Assembly: GCA_019057635.1 (NCBI GenBank)
Contig: DXJL01000114.1
Span: forward strand, 1 to 40,439
Direction: 5' to 3'
DNA length: 40,439 nt
DNA from: Candidatus Heimdallarchaeota archaeon
GTDB lineage: Archaea; Asgardarchaeota; Heimdallarchaeia; Hodarchaeales; Hodarchaeaceae
The translations under genes were made by a program, and so were the position numbers. This document shows, in pieces, positions 15,729 to 23,273 of this stretch. Each line of letters starts with the position of its first letter. Within the stretch, counting starts at the first letter, position 1. The notes under the pieces were generated by a model that was given only the letters and a program-made list of their open reading frames with translations, was not told where the DNA came from and did not search any database.

Positions 15729-16640
15729 GTGTTGAAAACTTCAATTCAGGTACTTTTATATGGGCTAGAAAGGAGTGGAAAAACAACTCTCATAAATTCC
15801 TATCAAAAAGGTGAGTTTAAACCAGGAATACCATCAACCGCTCATCAATCTTATGATATCATACTCAACGGGAAAATTAATTTTACTATAATTGAGGTTG
15901 GTGGTAGAAAAGAAGTACGGAGGTTCGTTGAGGAATATTTGGAACATGTAGATGCAAGTATATTTGTTATTGATGGGAGTGAAGAAGAAAGTTTTCCTGA
16001 AGTACGGAGAGAATTCCTTAGAATTTTAAACAATCCTCTGATGTTAGGTAAGCCTTTAGCTATTGTTTTTAACAAAGTAGATATCGCAAGAACTCATCCT
16101 TCAGTAATTATTGATCAATTAGATATTTTAAATAGATATGATCGCCCACATCGTGTTTTTTCCACAACGGGGAAAATTCCCAAATCATTCGAACAAGTAC
16201 TCACATGGGTTCAGGAATGCTTGACGGAAGATAAATTTCCTCTTGAAGACCGTGTTTCAAGGCTTCTTTCTATATATATCTTTGATATACTTGTAGAAAA
16301 GAAATTAGGCTTACCATTATTATCCATCTTAGGTCAACTTGAGATAATATCACGCACAGGCCAAGTAGAATACAATCGGGATAAAATTTTGGGTTTGCTT
16401 CGCAAATTGCGTTCGAATGGTGAATTGGAATTTGATGATTTTAAGCAAGTCTGGAAAATTACTACCAAAGGACGTGAAAAATTACAAAATCCAGATCTGA
16501 TTAAGGGTACCAAATATGAGAAATTACGAGCCATTTTAGATGAGGATGAAACTAGTTCTCTAAATGAACAGAAGGAAATTCTAGAAGAATTTGATATCGA
16601 CGAACTAGCCGATTTATATAAAAAAACAACTAAAAGATGA
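15729..16640 (+). CDS. Arf-family GTPase fused to winged-helix domain
   Basis: 303 aa. Residues 1-165 are an Arf/Sar/SRP-receptor-beta-like GTPase: P-loop GLERSGKTT (12-20), switch I threonine near Thr37, switch II IIEVGGRKEVRRF (54-66), NKVD (115-118) and STTGK (145-149). Compared with Arf1 WDVGGQ, the switch II aspartate is Glu56 and the catalytic glutamine is Arg60, so GTP hydrolysis may be altered. There is no N-terminal amphipathic helix and no C-terminal CaaX box. Residues about 175-255 resemble a winged helix (ILGLLRKLRSNGELEFDDF, then a wing), followed by a charged helical tail. Such eukaryote-like GTPases are a hallmark of Asgard archaea. The fusion suggests regulated DNA or protein binding; this is inference. 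Confidence 0.85.
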   Translation: MLKTSIQVLLYGLERSGKTTLINSYQKGEFKPGIPSTAHQSYDIILNGKINFTIIEVGGRKEVRRFVEEYLEHVDASIFVIDGSEEESFPEVRREFLRILNNPLMLGKPLAIVFNKVDIARTHPSVIIDQLDILNRYDRPHRVFSTTGKIPKSFEQVLTWVQECLTEDKFPLEDRVSRLLSIYIFDILVEKKLGLPLLSILGQLEIISRTGQVEYNRDKILGLLRKLRSNGELEFDDFKQVWKITTKGREKLQNPDLIKGTKYEKLRAILDEDETSSLNEQKEILEEFDIDELADLYKKTTKR

Positions 16641-16658
16641 TCTAGACCAAGATTAAGA

Positions 16659-16666
16659 ATATATAA
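16659..16666 (+). promoter_or_regulatory. TATA box of the ICMT-like gene
   Basis: ATATATAA, followed by a purine-rich GGAAAAGGAAG, lies about 65 nt before ATG 16728. It suggests that the methyltransferase gene is transcribed separately from the GTPase operon. Confidence 0.45.
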
Positions 16667-16727
16667 GGAAAAGGAAGTAAAGAACGGCCAATAATTACAT
16701 ATTCCAAGTATTAAAGCTGAGTCAAAA

Positions 16728-17348
16728 ATGTTAGACTATGTGATTATAGGGTATGTTGTAGGAATAAATCTGCTTTTATATCTAATGATCTCTTTACCAC
16801 TCGATTTTGTTACTTACAGACGTAAAGAAAGTACAAGGAAGGGAAACATCCGACCTGATGCAAAACAAGATAGTTTGTCAATAGTCACTTATTTTTCATC
16901 AATGGTAATCTGGTTTTTGATGATATGGATAGCAGTAGAAAATTTGTTTGATTCAAATGTCCTGTATCATCCATGGTTAACTGATTTGGGTTTCTATGGC
17001 TTTTTTATTCAATTTCTAGGCATTGTTGTTATTTCCTGTGCAACAGTTGTAGCAATCGGAGGACGCATCTCACGATGGAATCGTGCTTTCTCATGGGGAA
17101 TACCAATAATACTAGAAACAGGTGGGATGTATAGATATATCCGACACCCACTCTATGCTTCATACTGTTACTATTTCATAGGATTTCTATTTATAATGCA
17201 AAATCCTTTACTTTTGTTCCTCCTCCTTGGAATCCTAGGGTACTATAATATTTCCAAATATGAGGAAGAGATTTTAATAGAATATTTTGGCTTAGAATAC
17301 ATTACATATCGGAAAAAGACTAAGAGGTTTATTCCCTTTGTATGGTAG
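16728..17348 (+). CDS. ICMT/PEMT-like membrane methyltransferase
   Basis: 206 aa with about five membrane helices. The C-terminal half has the family core GMYRYIRHPLYASY and then KYEEEILIEYFGLEYITYRKK, the SAM-binding RHP and EE...Y motifs of isoprenylcysteine carboxyl methyltransferases and related phospholipid methyltransferases. The acceptor is not readable from sequence: it may be a lipid, an isoprenoid or a prenylated protein. It follows the Arf-like GTPase after 87 nt but has its own TATA box, and that GTPase lacks a prenylation site. Confidence 0.85.
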   Translation: MLDYVIIGYVVGINLLLYLMISLPLDFVTYRRKESTRKGNIRPDAKQDSLSIVTYFSSMVIWFLMIWIAVENLFDSNVLYHPWLTDLGFYGFFIQFLGIVVISCATVVAIGGRISRWNRAFSWGIPIILETGGMYRYIRHPLYASYCYYFIGFLFIMQNPLLLFLLLGILGYYNISKYEEEILIEYFGLEYITYRKKTKRFIPFVW

Positions 17349-17639
17349 AGCTTTCGATTTCAATTTAGAGACAGGTATGATGGACAAGGTATTTTTTAGA
17401 GTTATAACTTGAAAAAGACTTGTGACGATTAACGAAAGACTAGGCGAAAATTTGTTTAGAGAGAACTTGATGATAAAGATCAAATTTACTTATTAGATGG
17501 TATTCATGAAAGGATCCTGCTGGACTATATGAAGCAAATCAAAAAGAGAACTGATATCTTCCCTCTTTTTTTCTCCATAGCAGTTTGAATTAGTATTCTC
17601 GCTTTACAGTAACTATCCCGGTTTATTAAATGCTTCTTC
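17349..17639. other. gene-free stretch between convergent genes
   Basis: The methyltransferase (plus) and the duplicated-domain gene (minus) converge here. Only very short frames occur, such as a 24-codon GTG-started frame starting near 17422. A run of seven T with C-rich flanks (CCCTCTTTTTTTCTCC, near 17560-17576) may end plus-strand transcripts. Nothing else is seen. Confidence 0.4.
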
Positions 17640-18299
17640 CTAAGCATAACGTGTTACTTTTCGTGCTTCTCCTTCCGCTTCTTCTTTGGCTCTCTGAATT
17701 TGTAGTAATGCTTGAGAATCATCTTTTCTGTGTGATAAATGACCTTTAGTAGTTACAGTGTACCAAACTCCACTTAAAGCAAGAACATTATCAACTTCTT
17801 TGAGGAATGAGATAATTTCATCTGTTTCTGGATATCTTATCCATTGTATAGCAAAATCGAATTCACCAATAAGAGTAAGTGGCTTATTGTTGATTGTGCC
17901 TTCACGAAGAAGAGGTAATTGGTCAACTAAAGTATTCATTGCCTCCAAGGCAACGCTTATTCTTGGACCGAAAAATTTAAAAAAGGAATACGCTCCATTG
18001 GGGGTATCTTCTATTGCTTCTTCTATATCAATGTTCTTATCATCCTTTGTTGTTATAGTATAACGGGATTTCAGTCCGAGGAAGGATTCATCAATCAAAG
18101 TGACGAGTTCTAACAGTTCTACAATCGTAGGCTCCGAAGTCCATTCAAAAGTGAAGTCTACAGGGCCTATGATTGCTTTTCCATGGGAAAACACTTTTGA
18201 TTTAAGGGAACTATGCTCCTCAAGAGTATCAGATAGATTCACGAGTTTTTCTAGAGCGTTATGGATCTGGGGCCCGAAAAGCTTAATTTCACTCAACAC
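17640..18299 (-). CDS. tandem-duplicated unknown domain protein
   Basis: 219 aa made of two copies of one domain, about 8-85 and 110-185. Both start FGP-x-I-x-x-A-L-E, continue with a helix, then a strand (GPVDFTFEW versus GEFDFAIQW), a second helix (IVELLELVTLID versus EIISFLKEVD) and end in a strand with Y-T-I/V-T-T-K. A charged helical tail (QIQRAKEEAEGEARK) follows. No membrane segment is visible. I recognise no family. GTG 18299 has AAGGAG 8 nt upstream, an excellent site; the next codon, TTG, is equally possible. Confidence 0.7.
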   Translation of the reverse strand: MLSEIKLFGPQIHNALEKLVNLSDTLEEHSSLKSKVFSHGKAIIGPVDFTFEWTSEPTIVELLELVTLIDESFLGLKSRYTITTKDDKNIDIEEAIEDTPNGAYSFFKFFGPRISVALEAMNTLVDQLPLLREGTINNKPLTLIGEFDFAIQWIRYPETDEIISFLKEVDNVLALSGVWYTVTTKGHLSHRKDDSQALLQIQRAKEEAEGEARKVTRYA

Positions 18300-18397
18300 A
18301 CAAATTGCTCCTTAGAGAATACAGAGCAACACCTAATATAAACCCTTTCACGGAGCGAGGTGAAAATTCCAGTTCTATTTCTTAACCTCGGTTGGGA

Positions 18398-18658
18398 ATG
18401 CCATTTTCTCCATTCCTGTTGGAATTAAACTTGAGGATTAAAGAAAATAGTGGGAATTTCGGTTCTTATTCAGTTTTACAAGTGAATTCCTTACAAAGAA
18501 AGGTTGGTCTTGTATTTGTTGGAGATGAATTATATAAATTCGAATGTCTAGGTAGAGAAAAAACTGTTAATAGATCGAAAACCGTGATTACGATGGGAAA
18601 AACCACAAGCATACCCGTAGTACTTGTAATTATCCTTCTTGGAGTAAATCTGTCCTAA
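18398..18658 (+). CDS. doubtful small protein (86 aa)
   Basis: An ATG-started frame between two minus-strand genes. Its second half (VGLVFVGDELYKFECLGRE) has strand-like alternation, and it ends in a hydrophobic stretch (SIPVVLVIILLGVNL). There is no ribosome-binding site, no family is recognised and nothing in the context supports it. The 18300-18700 stretch otherwise holds only the promoter side of the duplicated-domain gene, so this may be non-coding or a decayed gene. Confidence 0.25.
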   Translation: MPFSPFLLELNLRIKENSGNFGSYSVLQVNSLQRKVGLVFVGDELYKFECLGREKTVNRSKTVITMGKTTSIPVVLVIILLGVNLS

Positions 18659-18700
18659 TTTGTGAGAAAATATAATTGAAAAAGTGATGTTCTTGTCTCC

Positions 18701-19735
18701 CTAACCTGTAGGAATTGATGTCATTTCAAACATTTTTTCGAGAGAGGCTTTTGCTCGAGTGGCAATATCCGTAGGTACATTTATTTCTTGTTCAGGTTGG
18801 GGAGATCGAAGAACTTCTAACGTATTCTCTAAATTTATCGCTTTCATATATGGACACAACACACAGCTTCCTATAAATGTTTTATTCGGGAACTCTACCT
18901 TTAATCGTTCGGTTAATCCACACTCTGTGATTAAAGCGTAGCTATCCTCATTTGAAGTTCTGACATACTCAATCATACCGCTAGTACTACCCACGTAGTC
19001 AGATTCAAGGACAACTGAAGGATCGCATTCAGTGTGAGCCAGAATTTTAATCCCAGCATTTTCTGAACGAAGCTGTTGAACCTGTTCTCCAGTAAATTGA
19101 TCGTGTACAATACATTCAGCGTCCCATCCGATAATATGTTTACCTGTTAATGGTCCTAGGTTTTTCATCATATGTCTATCAGGCACAAAAATTACCTTAT
19201 CAGAATCCAATTTTTTGATGATCTCAATCGCATTCGAGCTAGTAACACAGACATCACATTCAGCTTTTACTGCTGCAGAAGTATTAACATAGCAGGCAAT
19301 GGGAACCCCTGGATATTCGTTTCGAAGATTCTTAATATCCTCTGCTGAAATCCCTTCTGCTAAAGAACATCCAGCTTTTAGTGACGGTAGTAAGACTCTT
19401 TTCTCGGGGTTAAGAATTTTGGCTGTCTCTGCCATAAATTCCACTCCGCAAAATACGATGGTGTCGGCTTGAACATCCATGGCTTGACGACTGAGGCTGT
19501 AACTATCACCCACATAGTCGGCCACCCCAAAAATGATCTGAGGCAGCTGGTAAGAATGAGCTAGTATTACAGCATCTTTCTCTTTCTTCAAATGATTAAT
19601 TTGCCAAGTAAGAGGGGCTATTAACTCGCAATCCTCTTTTGTCCAGTGTAATATTTTCATCTTCTCGTACAGACGTTCAATTTCTAACTCTAGATCCGCT
19701 TTTGAAGGTGAATGACCTGAAACTGATAGATTCAC
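18701..19735 (-). CDS. nadA: quinolinate synthase A
   Basis: Condenses iminoaspartate with dihydroxyacetone phosphate to quinolinate in NAD synthesis, using a 4Fe-4S cluster. 344 aa, with the usual triple-repeat fold. Cluster ligands are expected in FCGVEFMAETA (Cys96), DVCVTSSNA (Cys163) and CVLCPYMK (Cys294); other family motifs are AHSYQLPQI, GDSYSLSRQA, CYVNTSAAVKAECD, PDRHMMKNLG and SGMIEYV. GTG 19735 is supported by AGAGGT 8 nt upstream. No nadB or nadC lies nearby, so the partner steps must be encoded elsewhere. Confidence 0.95.
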   Translation of the reverse strand: MNLSVSGHSPSKADLELEIERLYEKMKILHWTKEDCELIAPLTWQINHLKKEKDAVILAHSYQLPQIIFGVADYVGDSYSLSRQAMDVQADTIVFCGVEFMAETAKILNPEKRVLLPSLKAGCSLAEGISAEDIKNLRNEYPGVPIACYVNTSAAVKAECDVCVTSSNAIEIIKKLDSDKVIFVPDRHMMKNLGPLTGKHIIGWDAECIVHDQFTGEQVQQLRSENAGIKILAHTECDPSVVLESDYVGSTSGMIEYVRTSNEDSYALITECGLTERLKVEFPNKTFIGSCVLCPYMKAINLENTLEVLRSPQPEQEINVPTDIATRAKASLEKMFEMTSIPTG

Positions 19736-19853
19736 AACGAATTACCTCTGAGGATTCATTTTTTGAGAGATTTCATAAATATAGATATTCAGGTAGACTC
19801 GGGGGAATATGGCATGAATGGAACAATAAAAACAGAAGGAGAAATGAGAATGT

Positions 19854-20324
19854 TTATTTCTCACTGTTTTTTACTCTGGGAGGACCAATAAGAAAGATGT
19901 TATTCTTATCTGGATCTTCGAAGGAAATCATTGAAACCATATCAGGATAATCAATAATATCTGAAGTTGATACTCCTTTTGATTCAAGTGAGGTTTTGGC
20001 CTTTTCTACATCAGAAATAGATATATTCAACGAGTTAGCAGGTTTGAATTCACCCGATTCTTCCCGATATTGACTTAAACCTAACATTGCACCTTTTACA
20101 GGTAATTGAAATTCGTACCATCCCGCCATAGGAATTTCCAGATTAACTGGTAACTCTAAAATATCTTCATAAAACTTCTTTGAAATTTCGTAATTCCTAA
20201 TGGGATGGGTTATGTAGATGGAAGTTGAATCATAAATCTTTGATAATGGCATCGTCTTTACTGTTTTTTTAGCAGTTGTTTTTTTTGGGGCTGCTGCCTT
20301 CCTTCCCCCTTTCTTTTTTGGCAT
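19854..20324 (-). CDS. VOC/glyoxalase-fold protein with Lys-rich tail
   Basis: 156 aa. Residues about 30-150 are one vicinal-oxygen-chelate unit pair: SIYITHPIRNYEISKKFYED, then WYEFQLPVKGAMLGL, SLNISISDVEKAKTSLESKG and FEDPDKNNIFLIGP. The usual His/Glu metal ligands are not all obvious, so it may bind a ligand rather than catalyse. The first 24 residues are a low-complexity Lys/Ala/Gly/Thr tail (MPKKKGGRKAAAPKKTTAKK) like a histone H1 or nucleoid-protein tail, unusual for this fold. It lies 118 nt upstream of nadA on the same strand. Confidence 0.8.
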   Translation of the reverse strand: MPKKKGGRKAAAPKKTTAKKTVKTMPLSKIYDSTSIYITHPIRNYEISKKFYEDILELPVNLEIPMAGWYEFQLPVKGAMLGLSQYREESGEFKPANSLNISISDVEKAKTSLESKGVSTSDIIDYPDMVSMISFEDPDKNNIFLIGPPRVKNSEK

Positions 20325-20469
20325 TTTTATTCGTCTCTTAACGATTATTTAGATGATTAAGGATAGAAGTAAGGTACTTTAAGAGGTATTTTAGTCATAG
20401 TTCGTTAACCAGTATATATGGTTTTATTCCTTATGATTAACAATTGACCATAATGATAATTGCTAAGTA

Positions 20470-21723
20470 TTATTTATCTGTCGCTTCCTCCAAATATGGA
20501 TGGATTAGGTAGACTGCAATTAAGAAAAATGGGATTAGAAATAATTCCACACCAATGGATAAATAAAAAGGTGATTTTTGTCCATAAGAATCCCACAAAA
20601 AACCTCCGAGAATCGGGCCAATTACTCCTCCCAAGTTGCTAAATGTCGATTGAAAGCCAAAAATTTTGCCGCGATGGTTTTTTGATATTCGACTAAGGAA
20701 GTTTTGAAGCACTAAGATGCCTGCAGACACTATTATTGTATCTAACGTTAAAAGGAAAGTAAAAGTGAATAAATTGCTAGTATTTATCAAAAAAAAGGTA
20801 ATTATTGCTCCCAATATGCTAGCGATGCTAATACCTGAATAAGGATTTATTTTGTCTGCGATTCCCCCAAGTTTTGGTGCAAAATATACTGAAGCAAATC
20901 CTGCTGGGATGTAAATATATGTAGCTAAAGTTGGATCAGTTGTAAGATTTTCTAATAAATATACAAGTAAAAATGGCTTGGCTAGTGACCCATTTATTGA
21001 TCCTAATAAGATCACGATTAGAAAGAAGAAGAGACTCATCATCAAAATATTAGGAATCCTTTTCTCATAGTTAGATGCCAGATTCTCACTTGTAGAATCA
21101 TATCTAAGATTTTCATTTACATTGAGAAAAAATAATATTCCAGCAATGATATTTCCGAAACAATAAACTAGTAATGGGCTGTATACAAATAATAAATTTG
21201 GAGTTTCAAAAGAATTCGCAAATCCCCAGATACCAAATCCAATGAATGCACCAATAAGTTGTCCTCTTCCTATAGTAGCATTCCGGAGACCGTATGCTTT
21301 GGATCTATGAAATTTTGATGATTTTTCTGCAATCATTGTGTTTAAAGGAACCCAGAATAAACCAACTATGAATCCTAGGAAAAACATACCCAATAGGATA
21401 CCTGATAAAAATTTAGCTAAAATCGAAAGGAATAGGATAATATAAGAAACTGCTCTTCCAAAAGACCCAACTAGAACCATTTTTTTCTTACTTATTCCAT
21501 GATCAACTAAAATTCCAGCAATTGGGGAAGATATCATATACCCAATGACATTCATGGAAAATATTAACCCCATTTCAGTTCCAGATGCGTTAATTTGCTG
21601 ACTGACAACAAATGGTATCAAAAAACCAAAAAAAAACATGCCTAGGCTATTTAAAGTAATGAGATCAAGCATCGAAGCAAAATCTGAGGTAAAATCAGCT
21701 GAGGAGGTGCTTATTCTTTCCAT
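20470..21723 (-). CDS. major facilitator superfamily transporter
   Basis: 417 aa with 12 predicted hydrophobic helices in two halves. The loop between helices 2 and 3 (GILVDHGISKKKMVLVG) is a variant of the MFS signature G-x-x-x-D-x-x-x-x-K/R; a similar loop (GGIADKINPYSG) occurs in the second half, which marks the internal MFS duplication. Drug or metabolite efflux is likely, but the substrate is unknown. It heads a same-strand run with the VOC gene and nadA. Confidence 0.9.
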   Translation of the reverse strand: MERISTSSADFTSDFASMLDLITLNSLGMFFFGFLIPFVVSQQINASGTEMGLIFSMNVIGYMISSPIAGILVDHGISKKKMVLVGSFGRAVSYIILFLSILAKFLSGILLGMFFLGFIVGLFWVPLNTMIAEKSSKFHRSKAYGLRNATIGRGQLIGAFIGFGIWGFANSFETPNLLFVYSPLLVYCFGNIIAGILFFLNVNENLRYDSTSENLASNYEKRIPNILMMSLFFFLIVILLGSINGSLAKPFLLVYLLENLTTDPTLATYIYIPAGFASVYFAPKLGGIADKINPYSGISIASILGAIITFFLINTSNLFTFTFLLTLDTIIVSAGILVLQNFLSRISKNHRGKIFGFQSTFSNLGGVIGPILGGFLWDSYGQKSPFYLSIGVELFLIPFFLIAVYLIHPYLEEATDK

Positions 21724-21824
21724 ATTTGATCTTCCAGATGAATTTTCACTTTATTTTGAACTTTATGTCATTTTTTATTATTAAATTAGCAGAAACTCTG
21801 TCTTTCTTGCTATAGAGCAAATTG

Positions 21825-22370
21825 CTATTCATTCTGATGTGTTAATTGTTTTTTTTGAATTGGCTCAATCGTTTCTTTTAGTAAATCATCTAGTTCTTGA
21901 GTGTTTAAACCTGTAATTTTTTCTAGGAGCGTATTACTCGGAATCACCCATTTACTTTTAGCTTCTGCAAGAATTAGTCCAATTTTAGACTGGATTCTCG
22001 CAAGAACTGTGATATTTTCCCCGTTATGCTCTAGAATCTCCGCTTTGATTACTAACTCTTCTTCTGTCGGGACGGGTTTCAGATACTTTACCGTTATTTG
22101 GACTGTAATACCTATTCGAAATAGGTGTGTTATTATGGTCCATGCTGCTACCTCATCTAGGAGTGTAGCGATTATACCTCCATGAACCAATCCCGTAAAT
22201 CCACAATATTCTTTGGGTATACTATGGTAACTAACACATCCATTCTCTGTATACCAAAATTGAAGTTTTAATCCTTTCGTATTGTGCGGAGCACAACCAA
22301 AACAATCACCAAACGCCCGTTTAGGTAATAACCACTGTTTTGATTTATTTTGTGACATAATTGAATTCAT
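21825..22370 (-). CDS. PaaI-like hotdog-fold thioesterase
   Basis: 181 aa. The hotdog helix motif GLVHGGIIATLLDEVAAW is diagnostic of the PaaI/YiiD acyl-CoA thioesterase group, followed by the strands VQITVKYLKPVPTEEEL. The N-terminal region has CFGCAPHNTKGLKLQFW, typical of the long PaaI subgroup. It probably hydrolyses an acyl-CoA. The C-terminal 30 residues are charged and probably disordered. A TATA-like GTAAATAG near 22400 would make it leaderless. Confidence 0.88.
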   Translation of the reverse strand: MNSIMSQNKSKQWLLPKRAFGDCFGCAPHNTKGLKLQFWYTENGCVSYHSIPKEYCGFTGLVHGGIIATLLDEVAAWTIITHLFRIGITVQITVKYLKPVPTEEELVIKAEILEHNGENITVLARIQSKIGLILAEAKSKWVIPSNTLLEKITGLNTQELDDLLKETIEPIQKKQLTHQNE

Positions 22371-22584
22371 CTGACGAATTTATTAAAAAGAGCTCTATTT
22401 ACACCAGAGATAAAGTATCCTCACGTGATTGGATATCGTTCATTGTTATGGAATTCGGAGGTGTACAAACAAAAGAACAAAGAAGTAATTTAGATGTCAG
22501 AGAGACATTTAATACAAAATGAATAATTAGAGGAAATAATTAAAGGGCCTAAATCTATTGCAGTTGATCAAGGATGGATTTTAG

Positions 22585-23271
22585 GTGAATGGACAACTTA
22601 ACGGAATAATTAAGAAGACTCTAAGTAGAGCAATAAGGAAGCAGATTAAATATCCAAAAACACTCCTCTTCTCTCTTTCCTTGTTAATGGTATTTGCCTT
22701 AATCGCCATCCTACTCAAATCGAATCTAGATATTTCTTTGGAAACTGAGAAAGATCTTGGAAAGTCATTCGGAAACACAGCAAATTCATTTGCAGGGTTA
22801 TTAATTGTACCATTTGTATTGTGGATCTACCTTAAAGATCTACTAGTCTATTCGTTAGAAAAACCGATAGTTCGCTACCATCAATATCAGAAAAATAGAA
22901 CGATTGAGGGAGGAGATGAAGAATTAACGAAATACAAATCCAAAAAAACGAGTCTTTCCATATACTTCACGATTCGTAGGTTTTTATTAAATGTACATTG
23001 CATTGGGTGTCTAATACTCTGTGGATTCGTGATTATTCATTTGATTAGTTTATTTGAAGACCATAGTGGCCCAAATTTCTTTTTCGCGTGGATTGCTATA
23101 TCTTATGGAACATATTTGTCAATTGCAGGGATATTAGTGAGAGTAAATTGGTGGAGAAAGGCCCTTTTGATGAAAAAAGCTAGACGTATCGCCAGAGGGA
23201 TTCATACGCAGGTAATAATTGCATTAATAGCTCTCATAGCACTCAATCTTCATCTAGCGTGGGCTGATTGA
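22585..23271 (+). CDS. five-helix membrane protein, possible b-type heme
   Basis: 228 aa with five hydrophobic helices (about 26-45, 68-90, 132-158, 165-187, 206-226). Helix 3 carries His138 and His152 (14 apart) and helix 5 carries His207 and His223 (16 apart). Two helices with paired histidines, separated by one helix, is the arrangement by which cytochrome b-like proteins hold two hemes. The similarity is of pattern only. A conserved IRRFLLNVH segment resembles the start of ferric-reductase-like helices. GTG 22585 has AAGGA 9-10 nt upstream. It converges with the GH13 gene. Confidence 0.6.
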   Translation: MNGQLNGIIKKTLSRAIRKQIKYPKTLLFSLSLLMVFALIAILLKSNLDISLETEKDLGKSFGNTANSFAGLLIVPFVLWIYLKDLLVYSLEKPIVRYHQYQKNRTIEGGDEELTKYKSKKTSLSIYFTIRRFLLNVHCIGCLILCGFVIIHLISLFEDHSGPNFFFAWIAISYGTYLSIAGILVRVNWWRKALLMKKARRIARGIHTQVIIALIALIALNLHLAWAD

Positions 23272-23273
23272 TT

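Noticed and set aside
19639..19950. 103-aa plus-strand frame
   Set aside because: It crosses the ends of nadA and the VOC gene on the opposite strand and shows no domain.
22448..22522. 24-codon ORF upstream of the five-helix membrane protein
   Set aside because: It has no ribosome-binding site or clear promoter and no recognisable sequence; too little support to list as a gene.
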